Source: Macropodus opercularis
Lineage: Eukaryota; Chordata; Actinopteri; Anabantiformes; Osphronemidae
Reading direction: 5' to 3'
Length of the DNA: 64,000 nt
Assembly (NCBI GenBank): GCA_030770545.1
Contig: JAUCMP010000028.1
Span: forward strand, 12,915,501-12,979,500
The first letter of the stretch is position 1. Every line of letters starts with the position of its first letter. A program made the translations under genes and the position numbers. The notes beneath the pieces are model-generated. The model worked only from the letters and a program-made list of their open reading frames with translations. It ran no database searches and had not been told where the DNA came from. Of this stretch, positions 1 through 11,495 are shown one piece after another.

Positions 1-424
1 TTAAAGTAAATCTAAGTGTTTAAGTCTAAGTGTATCATGTTTCTCCCATCAACAAGTAAAATTCACATCAGTGTCAACCACATAGATGGTGTCGTCCACA
101 TCATCACCATCGTCCACGTCATCACTGTTGAGCAGGATATTGGTGACGTCGCCAGACTTTCTTTTTTTAGGGTTTGTGGTTTGGCTGAAGGAAACATCCA
201 AAGCAGAACTTTCTCTGTTTCTTCCTCCAGCTCTGATCAGTGCAGTTGCATCAAATCACAAATCAAACGTTCTCTCCAGCATCAAACAGCAGCGATCGGC
301 AGTGCCGATCTACCATGTGCGTCAAAGGTCAACATTAATGTGAGAGGTCTGATCCTGGATTAACATGACATTTACATAGTTCGAGATATATATAATAGTT
401 AGTTTCCCTCAAGTTGGTTACGAA
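1..424. other. No recognisable feature
   Basis: A short open frame from 16 has no recognisable domain. I see no splice-bounded exon, repeat or RNA gene here. Confidence 0.4.
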
Positions 425-545
425 GGTCGAACATCTGTCTTCACTGAAGAATTAAACAACAACAACGTCTCACTCAAACTGTCTGGAGTGAAGCAAACAG
501 ACGCAGGACAGTTCTGCTCCTGCATTAGATGGAGGCGTCATTTGC
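425..545 (+). pseudogene. 3' half of an Ig V-type exon, broken
   Basis: Translated from 425 the plus strand reads like the end of a V-set domain of the butyrophilin/B7 type: a GRTSVF-like start (strand C''/D), an SLKLSGVKQTDAGQFC block (strands E-F with the D-x-G-x-F/Y-C signature), then it runs out near 545. The 5' half with the first cysteine is missing and no acceptor or donor frames it. It is a relic of a receptor exon. The 3' edge is shared with sequence at 7388, so it belongs to a duplicated block. Which receptor family it came from cannot be settled. Confidence 0.55.
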
Positions 546-700
546 TCCATAATGTACAATAGGAACTTCAACCATTTTCATTTGGGTCTGTCTCTTACTA
601 ACCTATGCACAAAATGGGGCTTATAGGCTGTAAAAGCTCTTAAAGAACAACATGTCCTGAAGACAACATGTTGAAGATATAAAACTTAACTCTGTTGCTG
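510..700 (+). repeat. Segmental duplication, copy 1 (partner 7387-7565)
   Basis: From a 'gacagttctgct' motif onward this stretch matches 7387-7565 nearly base for base. After an insertion the match resumes at 990-1090, corresponding to 7575-7680. The two copies differ by scattered substitutions and by the roughly 300-bp insertion in this one. Confidence 0.8.
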
Positions 701-990
701 CTTGTGTTGTTGTTGTTGTCGTGATGTTTTCTCTCTTCACCCCAACCGGTCAAGGCAGATGTTCTCCCACACTGAGCCCGGGTCTGCTGGAGGTTTATTC
801 CTCTCTAGTGGGAGTTTTTCCTCCACTGTTGCTATTAAAATGTACAATTTATTGATTGGCAATAATAAAAGCTGCTCTATGTGGGATTTGTTGGGTTAGT
901 TGTGTAAGGGTACCTCACTTGTAAAGAGCCTTGAGATAACTGATGTTGTGAATAGACGCTATATAAATAAAGTTGAACTGAAATTAATTT
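684..990 (+). repeat. Interspersed fish repeat inserted in a duplicated block
   Basis: Contains the widespread fish repeat motif around 'ccaaccggtcaaggcagatg' and a glycine-codon-free 'gggagtttttcc' core, and ends with 'atataaataaagttgaactg', a tail typical of retroposed elements. The partner duplication at 7565 lacks it, which dates the insertion after the duplication. The same family, opposite orientation, occurs at 15150-15312. I cannot name the family with certainty. Confidence 0.6.
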
Positions 991-1090
991 AACCCACCGT
1001 TTCCTCTACTGACCTGACTTTGCAGTTTGGGAACAAAGCAGGTGTATCTTCCTTCATTGGTTTCAGTCATGTTGGTCAATTTGAGTAAAA
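960..1090 (-). pseudogene. Ig V-exon 3' fragment (minus strand), truncated
   Basis: On the minus strand this matches the 3' part of the V-type exon at 7575-7867: the LTN-V-T-E-T block followed by a cysteine and a K-L-Q-S-like end. Only about 40 codons remain and the 5' part has been lost. It is the copy-1 counterpart of the better preserved exon near 7.6 kb. Confidence 0.55.
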
Positions 1091-1235
1091 TGTTTCTAAG
1101 TACATACAAATGCACAATGTATTTGTAATGTGTGCAGGAGAAACAACTTCTCAAACATTACAGTAGCAAAACGAGCCGACAAACGTCTGCAGCTCTTCAT
1201 TATGTTTTGTCGCCAAGTCATCAAGGAACCGACTT

Positions 1236-3424
1236 TTAACCCCATATAACCATTTCTATCATATTTGCTACTCGAGTTTCAGAGACGTCTAATTTATCAA
1301 TATGATCAATACTTTCCGTAAAAACCTGTTGTATACAACCTGATACTTGTATACTGCCACCTAGTGGATTAACATTGCACTGAAGGCAGTGGAACGGCTC
1401 TTTTGCGTCTTTTCAAAATGGCTGCTGTCATTGAATCTTCCAAACACTTTTGGCAGTAAAATCTTTGCTAATTTTCAAGAAGTTACGGTAAGAATAACAT
1501 TTATTTTGTAACTTATTTTTAAAAACAAAGCCTTTCTGCACTGAAACAATGAATAATTACTAAACAATTCATACCTATATTATATTTAAATCGTGTTAAA
1601 AATGTGTGTATCAAATTTGATACTGCAGGTATATAGGTGCTTTATTGCTGAACAGTAATATCCTCTTTTTGTGATGTAATCTACATCATGCCTATCATAA
1701 TACAAACACAAACTACTTTGATGATTTATTTAATCTAATTAATGATTGAAATGTCATCTTAAAATTATAAAATGAGGGTATTTTCACAATAACCATTCAT
1801 CTAAAAGCTTAATCTCTATGCTATATTGATCAATTTGTTATGTGTATTTTTAGATGTCAAAAAGACTAGAGGAAGAAGAGAGACAAAGAAAGTACATAGA
1901 AAATGTCATCAACATAATAATGGATGGCAATTCAAGTGACATTGAGCAGTTAGGGGAAGATTATGAGGAAGATGAGGAGGAATGGACCCCTCAGGCCATG
2001 CATGATGATGGAAGTTCAGATAGCAGTGACGAGGAAGACTCTCGAGATGAACGTGTAGCCTAGACAAGCAGAGAAGTTGAGGTTCCAACAACAACACAAG
2101 ACACAGTTGGAAAGAAGTCAGTAAAGGGCAATGTAAAAAGGAAAGAATACAGACGGAGAAAAAAACAATATCAACCTCCATCTGTCGACTTCATTGCACG
2201 TGTTGAGGAAGGCACAGAGGACAGGTGTGACTGGACACCATACATGTATTTCAAACTGTTTGTCACTGATGAAATGCTACAGCAAACTGCAGAACAAACA
2301 AACCTGTACAGTGTACAAAAAGAGGGCAAGTCAGTAAACACAACTGCCAAAGAGATGGAACAGGTTCTAAGCATGTATATGCATATGGGGTCAGTACAGA
2401 TGCCCAGTGTGAGAGCCTACTGGGAGATGGAGACAAAACTCCCTGCAGTTTGTAGTGTGATGTCTCGAGATTGGTTTCTAAAATTGCTGACAATGATTCA
2501 CTTTCAGGACAACCTAAGCGTGTCTGAGGATGCAAAGAAAGATGAACCTGATTCGAACCTGTGGGAAATTTGAAACACTGGGATCGCAAATCCAAAACCC
2601 ATATAATGGTTCTCAGACCAGCAATTGTTGAAACATATAACAAATTCATGGGAGGTGTTGATCTCCTTGACATGCTGACTGCACTTTACAAGTTCAGCTT
2701 CAGATCCCGAAGATGGTGCATGTACATCTGGTGACACACTGTCACAGTAGCAGTCATCAATGCATGGAACCTCTATAGAAGAGACCTGAAGAAGCTAGAG
2801 CACCAGTTGAAACCCTTAGCTCTTCGAAGGTTTCAGGCTTTGGTTGGCACTTCTCTCACAAGCGCAGGAAAGGCCAAAAAGTGTGGCAGACCACCGTCCA
2901 CTCCAGCAGAAAGTCCAACACCGCCCTGTAAAAGGCCAAGCTGCAGTGTGCCTCTTGATGTAAGAAGGGATGGCATCGATCGTTTTCCAACATGGGAAAC
3001 GTGACAGAGATGCAAGCACTGCACCGGGAATCACTTCTCACATGTCTGCTGTGATAAATGTGAGGTCCACCTTTGCCTAAACAAGGACAGGAACAGTTTT
3101 TCTGCCTACCACCAAAAGAAATAAAAAGGGTGCAAAAAGTTAAATAAATAAAAAAACACAACAGAAACATGTTCTGAAATGTTCTATATAATCTATATAA
3201 ATGTTCTATAACTAAATGTTATGGGTAAAATGTTTTTTTGTATCTAAAGTTAACACTGTCATGAGCAAAAAGTTGCCAAAATCATATGTGATACAAAAAA
3301 AATCTCAGAAACAAAATGATATGGAAATATTTTTTTTGTTGATTTTCTTAAATAATTCAAAAAACATCTCAGTTCCAAAAAATTAGAATTTTCTGACCAT
3401 TTTTTTCATGTGTTACAGGGTTAA
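1236..3424 (+). mobile_element. piggyBac-family DNA transposon, defective
   Basis: The element is bounded by TTAA at 1236-1239 and TTAA at 3421-3424. Inside these, the ends read CCCCATATAAC on the left and, in reverse complement, CCCTGTAACA on the right: short inverted ends starting with CCC, as in piggyBac. It carries a broken piggyBac-type transposase reading frame on the plus strand. About 2.2 kb, close to the usual length of the family minus the missing core. Confidence 0.75.
1854..3123 (+). pseudogene. piggyBac transposase (PGBD4-like), core deleted
   Basis: The N-terminal acidic region starts with MSKRLEEEER, followed in frame by one premature stop (TAG at 2061) and then the start of the DDE_Tnp_1_7 domain (DEMLQQTAEQTNLYS, MSRDWFLKLLTMIHF). 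The frame stops at 2571. It resumes in another frame with NKFMGGVDLLDM, the conserved C-terminal part of the catalytic domain with its last Asp, and ends in a cysteine-rich C-terminal zinc finger (CKHC...H..C..C) near 3000-3120. Most of the catalytic core between NLWEI and GGVD is deleted and two more stops interrupt the rest. It cannot encode an active transposase. Confidence 0.8.
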
Positions 3425-4037
3425 ATGAGTCTTTACTTTCTCTTTCTTTTTGAGTGTTGCAACATTAACGCAGAAATGCACAGAGAAGGTTTCTAATATT
3501 CACCAAAACATTTTTATTCTGATTAAACATTTACGTCCTGCATGACAATTAGATTACTACTATTACTATGACTGTATTACTGATTAGTGTTTCAGGTCCT
3601 GCACCGATGTCTCGTATCAACGCAAAGTATTAGCTACGGTTCAGTCTGTTGGATTAGATATTCAGCAGTTTCTGGTTAATTGTCAGTGGTTAACATTCAA
3701 ACTGTTTATTTCTCCTCCTCTTCTGTCTCAAAGCATAGAAGCAGAGACGCTGTTGACAGAACATGGATCAACATGAACTAGTGAAAACTGAGGTCAGACT
3801 CATTTCCCATTTTCCTGACGCACTAAAAACAGAAGACGGATCATGTTTATTCCTTTTGTTCAGTCTCTGTTGTTTATTCTGCTGAGCTTCTACCTTTAAA
3901 TGCATTTGTTAAAAGGCAACCAATAATTAGGGAAACTATAACTTATCTTAATGCTTTAAATGCTTTTAAAGGCTGTTACAGTTGCACCAAAAAAAAACGA
4001 TTTAAAAGAAAACTTTACAGAAAACTGTGCATCTCAG
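3425..4037. other. Intergenic, no recognisable feature
   Basis: AT-rich sequence after the piggyBac right end. No exon with both splice signals, no terminal repeats and no simple repeat of note. Confidence 0.4.
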
Positions 4038-4255
4038 GGTCAAAGGTCAGATATGTGTGTGTCTCTCTGAGTGCATGCTTGGGAGTTTGGTGACAGAGAG
4101 TGTGGTGAGTGTTTGCTGAGACTCTTCTCTAACTTTTCTTGTCTAACTGATTGACAGGTGAGTGGATTGTTGTGTTGTAGTTGTTGTTGTTTACTGGTGT
4201 TTACTTAGTGTCAGCTGGTTGTTGGCTGGTAGCCAGATGTGGTTTTCAGTCTCTG
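4038..4255 (+). repeat. Duplicated Ig-gene intron block, copy A
   Basis: Begins with 'gtcaaaggtcagatatg', the same bases that follow the V exon ending at 25171, and matches 25171-25378 closely. Here no V exon precedes it. Copy A continues, with interruptions, into the Fc-receptor-like gene. Confidence 0.75.
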
Positions 4256-5334
4256 AGACGCTGTGACTGGTGTCGTAGTCCAACCTCACGGTGCAGCAGG
4301 TGCTGTTGTTGGTCAGAGATCAGATGTGGCTCAGAACCATTTCATCATCCTCCAGAATGAACAAAGCTGTTGTTGAGTTCTGGAAGGAGCAGAAATGTTC
4401 AGTTTAGTGACAGAGGCTCAGGTTTAATTCTTTCTTTTGTTGGTGTTCAGTCGTTCTTCTATTTGTATTTTATCCGTTTTCTTCACAGCAGTGTGTTAAA
4501 TCTTAGTTGTAATTTCCATGACTTCTGTTTGTCTCTTCTCAGGGTCCAGATCAACCAGTGGACGTCAGGACCAGCAGCAGCTCCACTGCTTCAACTCCTC
4601 TGATGGCTGAACAGCCGGTCTGATCGCTCTCCAGTCTCTGATCTGTTCCTCTGGTCAAAGCTGTCGGACTCATGTACGATCATAGACAGAGAGAAGCTCT
4701 TGGTGTGTGTGGCTTGAAGATGAAGGCAGCAAGGTTTTCATGCAGTTTCACTACGTTCTATTTTAAGTTGATAAATATTGCACATTTCCTGTCACAGTCA
4801 GAAACATCTCTGCGTCTAATCATGGCTCTAATATCATGACTGCATGTTTGCTCTTCTCCAGTTGTTTGTGTCTCAGGTTGTTTTAACGCACAGCTTCTAT
4901 AAAATCCACTGATGTGTTTGTCTTTTGTTTGTTTTCGGGTCTTGTTTCATTTCATTTCCTGTTTCTGACTAAACCTGAGCTTCTGCTTTTACCAGTAACG
5001 ACGTTCACATTGATTAAAACAGGGCTGGAGAATTTTAGGACTTTATCTGGAAACATTTAGGGATCAATCTTCAAACTACAGTAAGTGAGAGCAGCAGCAA
5101 CAATAGTGAGATAACAAGTGAATAATTAGATTCAATGCAAAGTATTTTCCTATGAATTTTGTTTTCTGCTGATGCATTGAGATTCAACGATGATGCACCA
5201 GATGCATTTCACGCGTTTAGATCATCTGTTGAAGCCGAAGTTTACACTGTTTGCACTGAGCAGTGACTAGTTTCCTGCGCTACGGATGTGGTGAACTGCA
5301 GCCGCTGTGACAGGACATTTGACATCGACGCAGG

Positions 5335-6995
5335 ATGGAGATCACGTCTCTCTGCCTTCTGCTCTGTAAGTCGCCTCCTTGCTTCCTCATGATTCCACCT
5401 GCTCTCTGCTCTGCTCCACTCATCCACCAAACACACACAGACGTCTGGTTGTTGACGGATCCTTTGGGAATCACATCTGAATCCACAGGAACATGTAAGA
5501 AAACAGAGAAAGCAAAGTTAAACCACTGAGGACAGAGACTGGATCAGGTCAGTGTTTGGTTTTAATTTAGTCACAGTTTTAGTGAAGCTAAAAGCAAACG
5601 AGCAGTGAAACTGGACCTTTGAGCCACTGAAAACCAAACGGATGCTTGTGTGAGGTGAGAGCTGCAGGTTTGGTCACTCTGGGTTCAGGATGGATCGATT
5701 TCCGTCCCAACATCCGTCACTGACTTGAATCTAATACGACAGGAAGTTAAACCAGAGCAAACATGAAGGTTTGTCAGAGGCTGAGTCTGCAGCTCAGTGC
5801 GTTTGCTTCATAGCATCCAGTCGATGGTTGTTCCAGCTCTGCTCTTTCGCTGACCGACGCCTTCGTCTGTGTTTTTGCAGGTGTGACTCTGGGCCTCAGT
5901 GCTGATGAGGGTGAGCTCTGCTTTTCTCTAGCAGGTGGTAGGAGGATGCTGATGTGTAGAGAAACCTGCTCTAAGCTGCTTTCAGGTAACATGACTTTCT
6001 GTCTGACTCCTTGCAGCCAAACTGAGCATCAGTCCTGACAGGTCCCTTTTCTTCTGGTACGAGGAAATCACCCTGAGCTGCTCAGGAAGCCAGAGCAGCT
6101 GGGTGGTGAGGAGGAACACGTCCAGGCAGACGGCCCAGCGGTGCCAGTTCGGCTGGGCCATCCCCACGGACACGACCTGCACCATCGAGGACTCGGACCA
6201 GTCAGACAGTGGAGTCTACTGGTGTGAGTCCGCGAGCGGAGACCGCAGCAACAGCGTCAACATCACCGTGACAAGTAAACCCGACTCACTCATCAGGGTT
6301 TGGTTGGAGGTGAGCGTGTTCATGGCTGGATGGTCTTTGTTCTAGACGGTGCTGTGATTCTGCACAGTCCGGCGCTTCCGGTGTCTGAGGGCGAACCTGT
6401 GGCGCTTCGCTGCTCCTACAAAGAAGACGAAGACGCTGCGCCGACGTCACATTTCCTCGCGTCCTTCCACAAAGACGACGTGTTCATCGGCACCGAGGAG
6501 AAAGGGGAGAAGCTGCTCCCGTCCGTGTCCACGGCCGATGAAGGCTTCTACCAGTGTGAACACCCCTCGGGGGGAAAGTCTCCACACACATGGCTGAGCG
6601 TCAAGAGTAAACACCTGAATGAACCTTACAATAAACCGGTGGTGGCTCTCGTTAACGCACTAATGGCTGTTTCCTCCCAGGCCGAGCTCAGACCACCGGG
6701 GTCTTGACCACTGATCTCACCACTGCGCTGCTCAGCGTCCTGCTGCTCGTCCTCTACACCTTCATCCTCATCCTGGCCTTGTACACATGCCGGAAGTGGG
6801 CCCAAGGTGCATGAGCCTCAGTAAAATCTGTCTGAAAGGCTGGATCAGCATTTACTCTTCTTATTTGCTCTTCCCGCAGCTCGAGCTGAATCCAAGCGAT
6901 CTTCTACTCGCAGCGTCTTGAAACGAGAAGCTGGAACCAAGAGCGAAGAGGAGAAGATGGAGGAAGGAAGCATCCAGAACCAGACGAGGATTTGA
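5335..6995 (+). CDS. Fc-receptor-like membrane protein, two Ig domains (6 exons)
   Basis: Splice model: 5335-5365, 5881-5910, 6017-6274, 6346-6606, 6681-6806, 6880-6995; every junction has GT/AG and every intron is phase 1, giving 273 codons with no stop. The signal peptide (MEITSLCLLLC...) is split over two exons, the second only 30 bases, as in Fc receptor and FCRL genes, whose second leader exon is tiny. Domain 1 (exon 3) has EITLSCSG and DSGVYWCES; domain 2 (exon 4) has PVALRCSY, FHKDDVF and DEGFYQCEH, the paired cysteines of Ig folds typical of FcR domains. Exon 5 encodes a hydrophobic span (ALLSVLLLVLYTFILILAL) without charged residues. The 38-residue tail has no tyrosine, hence no ITIM or ITAM. 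Probably a cell-surface receptor of leukocytes; ligand unknown. A CD-type label beyond FcR-like is not justified. Confidence 0.8.
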
Positions 6996-7127
6996 GTGTT
7001 ATTGTAGGAGCCATTATTGCCTTTTCTGGTTTTGATTTTGATTTGGTTTAAGCTTATGGTTAATTCTGTAGTTTCACTTCCTGTCTGGTGGCATCGTGAG
7101 CCCATTACTGATAGGACGAAGGAGATA

Positions 7128-7306
<179 letters not shown>

Positions 7307-7386
7307 ATCAAACGTGGAACAGAGTGAAGTTACGTTATTCATCAGGAACAGATCTGAGTGTTCAGCTCCTGTGGTGACTTTTCTTG

Positions 7387-7690
7387 ACAGTTCTGCTGCT
7401 GCATTAGATGGAGGCGTCATTTGCTCCATAATGTACAATAGGACCTTCAACCATTTTCATTTGGGTCTGTCTTTTACTAACCTATGCACAAAATGGGGCT
7501 TATGGGCTGTAACAGCTCTTAGAGGATAACATGTCCTGAAGACAACATGTTGAAGATATAAAACTCAGCTCAACGTTTCCTCTCCTGACCTGACTTTGCA
7601 GTTTGGGAACAAAGCAGGTGTAACTTCCTTCATCAGTTTCAGTCACGTTGGTCAATTTGAGTGAAATGTTTCCTGTGTGGAAAGAGCGAA
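7387..7690 (+). repeat. Segmental duplication, copy 2 (partner 510-700 and 990-1090)
   Basis: Uninterrupted version of the block described at 510-1090. It still shows the pre-insertion junction near 7565. Confidence 0.75.
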
Positions 7691-7867
7691 GTTCTGCCTC
7701 TGATTTTCTCATCCTGAGAATCTTCCTTGTCTCCATGACTTTTATACATATGCACAACGGCTCCGTCCTTTCTCCATCCCTCTGTCAGACGTGACATCAA
7801 CCAGAGGCTCCAGGTGACACTGAGCTGGACAAACGCTTCCTGCTGGACAGACAAAACACTGGGTCCT
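7575..7867 (-). pseudogene. Butyrophilin/B7-type V-set exon with frameshifts
   Basis: Minus strand. A good acceptor (polypyrimidine then TAG) precedes the exon at 7867. Three reading frames each hold a part of one V domain: 'CHLEPLVDVTSD' (B-C region with the first cysteine), then 'GWRKDGAVVHMYKSHGDKED' (C-C'), then 'TGNISLKLTNVTETDEGSYT' followed by C (E-F). At least two frame changes separate them. The donor side has lost a clear GT. Known relatives are the V domains of butyrophilin- and MOG-like proteins. A dead exon, opposite in orientation to the Fc-receptor-like gene. Confidence 0.75.
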
Positions 7868-7869
7868 AC

Positions 7870-9539
7870 AAGGAAAGAGGAACAGAATCCAAAATTACAT
7901 AAACAGCTGCACTGATGAAAAGAACTTTTATCATAAACTATTTGAAAAACATTAACTAAAGACACATTTGCATAAAGCATTTAGAAGAGACAGAACAAAA
8001 CTCATCAGCCTCCAAAACCATGAGTCATTACAACAAAAGTGCTTTCAGTAATATTTGAACAAAAAAAGACATTTCTGATTTTGTCACTTTCATTCATTGG
8101 TGTCCAGCAGTTTAACTTCTGCTTCAGTGTTTTTCTTCTTAATGGTTCAGAATAAAATGCAGTAACTTGACAAACTCTGATGATTGAATTCATCCTTCAA
8201 TTAAGTCAAGCATATCTAAGCTAATGTTTGTTTTTGTACAAGAGACGTTTTGCATCATTTTGTCTGAAGAATTAAATATTTTCATTATTAATCGTTTGAA
8301 TTGGTTTGAATTTAAGTGAATCTATGCAACGTTTAGTTAGTTTTTTGTTTAGTTTAGTTTTTGTTCTCTATGTTTTATGTTTCTACCAACTAGTTAATTG
8401 TGTTTATTAATGTAATATGGTTAAGAAAGTCACAGAGTTAGAGGGAACTAATAGGAAATGATTGGGACCACACACACCCAGCCCTGTAAATATCAGAAGA
8501 ATAAGCCAGGTCTTGTATGATGTTGACATGTTCTGTCATGATGAGGACGCTCTCACCTGATGAAGCTCTACGAAGCTTTAACCAAATTCATACTTGTGCA
8601 GCCAGAAAGATGCTCTTGAGAGAGAGAGTGAGGACACAGGTTAAACCTTCTCTCTACAGATGCTTAGAGCAGCGTAAGGAAACAGGAGTATTTCATTGTA
8701 GTTTATTTTTGCGCACAAATGTTAAAATTGAATCAGTGGGTCAGTCATAAGGTCGTTACACACCTAGTTGTCTACAAACAGACCATGCAATGGTTTAACT
8801 TAAGGAAGTTAGTAACACCTAACAGACCATGCAGTCAATTAGCTCAAAGTTAGTAGCACAACATGCAACAGCTACTTCCTAAACAAGGAAACGTTAGTTT
8901 CTAAAAGCTGACCTGCATGTTAAACACACTGAGCAGAAACATGCATTAGCTGAGCCCAACCCACAAAAATGCAAGACTAACAGTAAGCAAAGCAACAAGA
9001 CAAAGAGCTAAAGAAAGACAAAGCTTCACGTATGACACCACGTCAACCAGCATCACTGCCTGCGAGCCCAACACACGCTGAGTGAATGGTATCGTCACCT
9101 TCGCTGCTGCACCGACGGAGATGAACCTGATCTGTGCTGAACCAAAGGTAGAGCAACAAACAGTCTGAAACAGTAGCGACGCACTAAGGTGAACACAGAC
9201 CTGGAGACCTGGACTCAGCTTCCTCCAGCAGCTGTAACAGGTAACTGAGAAGCCAAACTGACGGAACAGGGAAGTGACAGAAGTGTTTATCTCTTTAATT
9301 ACTCACCAGACAACATTAGAAACACTTGGACAACTGTTAGTGTGGTTCAGCTATTTCTTGGGTCCAACCTACTGTCAAGCTCTGAGAAGCAACATTCTGT
9401 CTGTAATAATAACATTTCACTCATTTTAACATGACACCAAATGTGGAATCAGTGTTGAACCACTTCAATTGGCAGAAACACTCAGCAGTCGTCCATTTGA
9501 ACTGTAGCTTTGTGAAATAAATAGATAGATCTGAAAATT
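7870..9539. other. Intergenic, no recognisable gene
   Basis: No exon bounded by splice signals and no protein similarity that I recognise. Unstructured AT-rich sequence. Confidence 0.4.
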
Positions 9540-11185
9540 TAAAGTGCTCTCCAGTTATTGCATCATTCATAAAAAGTCAAAATAATACTAACAATACTAA
9601 AACAATAATAAATAACAATAAATACACCTATAAACCCACACATACATCAGTCATTTCACTGGTCCAGACTTAGACTTTGCATTGTTTTTTAGCAGCATTC
9701 AGAGGTTATTGCATTCTTCACAAGGGTGAAGTGAAACTGGAGGATAAGTCTGTGGTCTCTACCAACTTCCCACAGACTGACGAAGCTTCCTGGAAAGGTG
9801 GTGAAACGTTTCTACGAAATAGAAGAGTCCAGTTGCCTTATGCTTGAGTCTGTCCTTGCTTTACATAGTCTGTAGCGTCTGCCTGAGGGCAGCAGTTCAA
9901 ACAGGGAGTGGCCTGGGTGTGAAGTGTCTTTAACAATGTTCTGTGCTTTCCTGAGGCAATGGGAGCTGTGTAGGTTTTCCAGTGTGGGGAGAGGGCAGCC
10001 AACAATCTTCTGTGCGGTGTTGATGATGCCTTGGAGAGCTTTCCTCTGAGCTGCTGTGCTGCTGGTGAACCATATGCATATGCAGTATGTTAGTATACTT
10101 TCTATCGTGGCTCTGTAAAAAGACACCAACAGTCTTTGTGTGATGTTGTTACAGTCTCTGCTGGGCCTTTTTCAGCAGCTCAGACGTGTTTGCGCTCCAG
10201 GTCAGACTCTCCTCTATGTGGACTCCCAGGAAGCTGAAGTCTGCCTCCCTCTCCACACAGTCCCTGCCGATGAGTAATGGTGGAACGTCTGTCTTTTTCC
10301 TCCTGTAGTCTATTATGAGTTCTTTGGTTTTTGAGGTGTTGAGGAGAAGGTTTTTGGTCCTACACCACGTAGATAGTTGTTCCACCTCATCTCTGTAGTC
10401 AGACTCGTCCCCGTCCGAGATGAGTCCCACCACTGTAGTGTCATCTGCAAACTTTACTATGGTGTTGCAGTGATGGACAGGGGTGCAGTCGTGTGTGTAG
10501 AGCGAGTAGAGCAGCGGACTCAGCACACAGCCCTGGGGGGAGCCGGTGCTGAGGCTTAGGGCCGTGGATGTGTGGTGGCCTACTCTGACTCTCTGTCTGC
10601 CACCAGAGAGGAAGCTGCTGATCCACATGCAGGTTGGATGTGGGAGCCCCAGGTCCTCCAGCTTGGCCACCAGCTTGTGTGGGAGGATGGTGTTGAAAGC
10701 CGAGCTGTAATCCACAAAGAGCATCCTCACGTAGCTGCCCTGCTGCTCCAGGTGTGACAGTGCAGCATGTAGCGCTGTTACTATGGTTCCTCTGTGGATC
10801 GGTTCGCTCTGTAAACTGGTGTGGGTCGAGTCTTGAGGGCAGAGCTGCTGTGATGTGGCTACGGACCAGTTTTTGAAGGCACTTCATCACGACTGGGGTG
10901 AGTGCTATTGGTCTGTAGTCATTGAGGCTGGAGATGTGGGGCTTCTTGGGCAGGGGGACTATGGTGGAGGACTTCAGGCAGGGTGGGACAGTGGACTGTG
11001 CCAGGGACCGGTTGAAGATCTTTGTGAAGACTTCAGTCAGCTCGTCTGCACAGTCCCTCAGCACACGTCCTGGGACGCCATCAGGACCAGTCGCCTTCCT
11101 CGGGTTGACGGCTCGCAGGGTACGTCTCACCTCACGTCTCACGTCTCGGTACGTCTCACCTCGTGTTGCTCCAGACTAGGGTCAT
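9540..11185 (-). mobile_element. 5'-truncated non-LTR retrotransposon (L2/CR1-like)
   Basis: Minus-strand element containing most of a reverse transcriptase and the C-terminal region, with no endonuclease: the usual 5' truncation. The 5' break at about 11185 falls against Helitron-derived sequence. The 3' limit is approximate. A short motif (GTCCAGTTGCC and a GAAACGTTTCACCACC stretch) directly after the coding region is shared with the foldback insertion at 31838. Confidence 0.75.
9812..11142 (-). pseudogene. LINE reverse transcriptase, frameshifted
   Basis: Read from 11142 downward: NPRKATGPDGVPGRVLRDCA (fingers), LNDYRPIALTPVVMK (motif 2), then after a frame change MRMLFVDYSSAFNTILPHKL (motif A, catalytic Asp), STGSPQGCVLSPLLYSLYTHD (motif B) shortened here to its core, FADDTTVVGLI (motif C, catalytic Asp pair) and the thumb (WCRTKNLLLNTSKTKELIID core). 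A second frame change near 10140 leads to the C-terminal segment (LTYCICIWFTSS, GRRYRLCKARTD). The jockey-superfamily clade (L2, CR1, Rex1) cannot be decided by eye. Catalytic residues are intact but the frame is broken at least twice. Confidence 0.85.
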
Positions 11186-11495
11186 GGGTTGCAGGTCATT
11201 TTTCCAGATTTTCATGAAGTGCACTAACTTCACACCTGTCTATTTGCATGAGATCATCTTCCCCATATTCACCAACATCCATTGTTTCACACTCATCATC
11301 ATCCTCCTCGTCTGGAAGTGTTGGATCACAGAACTTAGGTTCATCTAATAATTATGTTCTCATGCTGTGGATGAATGTGTTTGAGTTTGTGCAGCCCCTG
11401 CACCAGTTTAGACCAGGTTACAGTTTTGAACATCTGATGACCTTTGTAACACAAGCGTCTCTTCAGTTTCACTCTCAGGACCTGAGACTCACTTC

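Noticed and set aside
10855..11217. Plus-strand open frame of 120 codons
   Set aside because: Antisense of the LINE reverse transcriptase.
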